Shown here piece after piece: positions 7,368 through 7,920 of a stretch of 7,920 nucleotides of DNA. Source of the stretch: Rhizobiaceae bacterium (GTDB taxonomy: Bacteria; Pseudomonadota; Alphaproteobacteria; Rhizobiales; Rhizobiaceae); the NCBI GenBank assembly GCA_004299545.1, contig SCRB01000865.1, positions 1-7,920 on the forward strand, in the 5' to 3' direction. The number at the start of each line of letters is the position of its first letter. Positions within the stretch are counted from its first letter, which is position 1. The notes beneath the pieces are model-generated. The model made no database searches, had not been told where the DNA came from, and saw only the letters and a program-made list of their open reading frames with translations. Both the position numbers and the translations under genes were made by a program.

Positions 7368-7667
7368 GGTCGCGATCCTCACCGGCACAAAAGCTCCGCC
7401 TCGTTCAAAGGCGTGGGGTGGGTCGTCAAGCGTGTCGCCGGAACGAGAAGTAGAGCCATCTCACGATCCGTCTCGCGCTGACGACTGTTGTGATTTGACA
7501 ACAGTTTCGAAGGAATAGCCGCCGCGAGGGCTCCGAAAGGGGGGATGAGCGCTTCTGCTTCTTGAGCGGTCCTCACTTCGAAGATAAGAGATCAGGAGCG
7601 TCTTTAGAGGGGCTGGATTGCACCGCCTGCCTTTAAGAGCGCTTGCATTTCAGACAAGGTTCTTATC
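7368..7667. other. Gene-free spacer after secG
   Basis: No open frame here has recognisable protein character; short frames on both strands give low-complexity Arg/Ser/Pro-rich products. The stretch contains one perfect inverted repeat (7484-7505), an isolated TTGACA hexamer (7495-7500) without a matching -10, and no tRNA-like or rRNA-like sequence. Its last 60 nt are less GC-rich than the coding regions and presumably include the promoter and leader of the small gene that follows. Confidence 0.6.
7484..7505. repeat. Perfect 8-bp inverted repeat after secG
   Basis: ACTGTTGT (7484-7491) and ACAACAGT (7498-7505) flank a 6-nt loop GATTTG. As RNA it would form an A/U-rich stem followed by only three T residues, making it at best a weak secG terminator. 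It could equally be an operator for a dimeric regulator, since TTGACA overlaps its right half. It lies 116 nt after the secG stop. Confidence 0.5.
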
Positions 7668-7920
7668 ATGAATCTGCGTAATATTGCCCTTGCGGGGCTG
7701 GGTGTATTTCTCCTTTCTTCCACGCCGATCCTCGCCGCTCAACTGGACGGGATGGATACGGCGGCGCTTGCCAAGCAGAATGATATCCACAAAGTCACCA
7801 AATCGAAGAAGAAGAAGGTGGCTTCGAGGCGAAAGCACGAGGCCGAGCCGCAGAAGGCCGCGCTCGTCAACAACGGTGAATTGCGCAGCGGCGAGGATGC
7901 TCATGTGAGTTTCCTGTCAG
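7668..7920 (+). CDS. Unrecognised small secreted Lys-rich protein (partial)
   Basis: The frame opens with ATG at 7668 and runs off the right edge after 84 codons without a stop. An AAGG (7656-7659) lies 8 nt upstream. Residues 1-24 look like a Sec signal peptide: MNLR, then a hydrophobic core (about 6-18, IALAGLGVFLLSS), then a likely signal-peptidase I site after ILAA. The mature part begins QLDGMDTAALAKQND and contains a strongly basic segment (42-57, with four consecutive Lys and RRK), then a more acidic stretch. I recognise no family. It probably acts in the periplasm or envelope if the signal is real. The signal-peptide pattern and ribosome-binding site favour a real gene over the antisense frame at 7650-7904. 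Function cannot be assigned. Confidence 0.6.
   Translation, partial: MNLRNIALAGLGVFLLSSTPILAAQLDGMDTAALAKQNDIHKVTKSKKKKVASRRKHEAEPQKAALVNNGELRSGEDAHVSFLS

Noticed and set aside
7379..7576. A 65-codon minus-strand frame in the secG downstream spacer.
   Set aside because: No ribosome-binding site, signal or domain was seen, and it crosses the inverted repeat at 7484-7505. It could be a small gene but nothing supports it.
7650..7904. An 84-codon minus-strand frame opposite the small secreted-protein gene.
   Set aside because: The plus-strand frame has a clear signal peptide and ribosome-binding site; the minus frame looks like its shadow.

Overview
The window reads as a chromosomal housekeeping segment of a GC-rich alphaproteobacterium, most likely a member of Hyphomicrobiales (Rhizobiales). 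The reasons are the gene order ppiD-trpD-trpC-moaC-moeA-lexA, which I recall as typical of that order; an alphaproteobacterial-type SOS box (GTTC-N7-GTTC) upstream of lexA; and a triosephosphate isomerase whose N-terminus ([17 protein letters not shown]) resembles rhizobial and Brucella enzymes. The assignment rests on remembered family resemblance, not on a search.

Layout. From about 5791 down to 1 everything is on the minus strand. A membrane-anchored PpiD/SurA-like periplasmic folding factor (3902-5791) is followed by anthranilate phosphoribosyltransferase (trpD), indole-3-glycerol-phosphate synthase (trpC), and the molybdenum cofactor genes moaC and moeA. Gaps are 6 and 5 nt, then two 4-nt stop/start overlaps (ATGA and GTGA), so these five genes form one tight, translationally coupled transcription unit. 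A 105-nt gap containing an SOS operator then leads into lexA, which runs off the left edge. From 5919 rightward the plus strand carries tpiA and secG, transcribed divergently from the ppiD operon across a 127-nt intergenic region. A 171-nt tpiA-secG spacer holds a nested inverted repeat and a possible promoter. Downstream of secG lies a roughly 300-nt stretch without a gene, containing one perfect inverted repeat. It is followed by the 5' part of an unrecognised small, probably secreted, lysine-rich protein cut by the right edge. pyrG, which I would expect after secG in many rhizobia, is not there.

How the genes work together. trpD and trpC catalyse consecutive middle steps of tryptophan synthesis. 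moaC and moeA act early (cyclic pyranopterin formation) and late (molybdate insertion) in molybdenum cofactor synthesis. lexA represses the SOS regulon and, given the operator, itself. PpiD works at the periplasmic face of the Sec translocon, and SecG is a translocon subunit, so both sides of the divergent region include protein-export functions. TpiA is glycolytic.

I found no convincing novel system. The observations most worth a second look are the composite lexA operator, the loss of both usual parvulin histidines in PpiD, the structured secG leader, and the unknown Lys-rich secreted protein with the repeat-bearing spacer in front of it.
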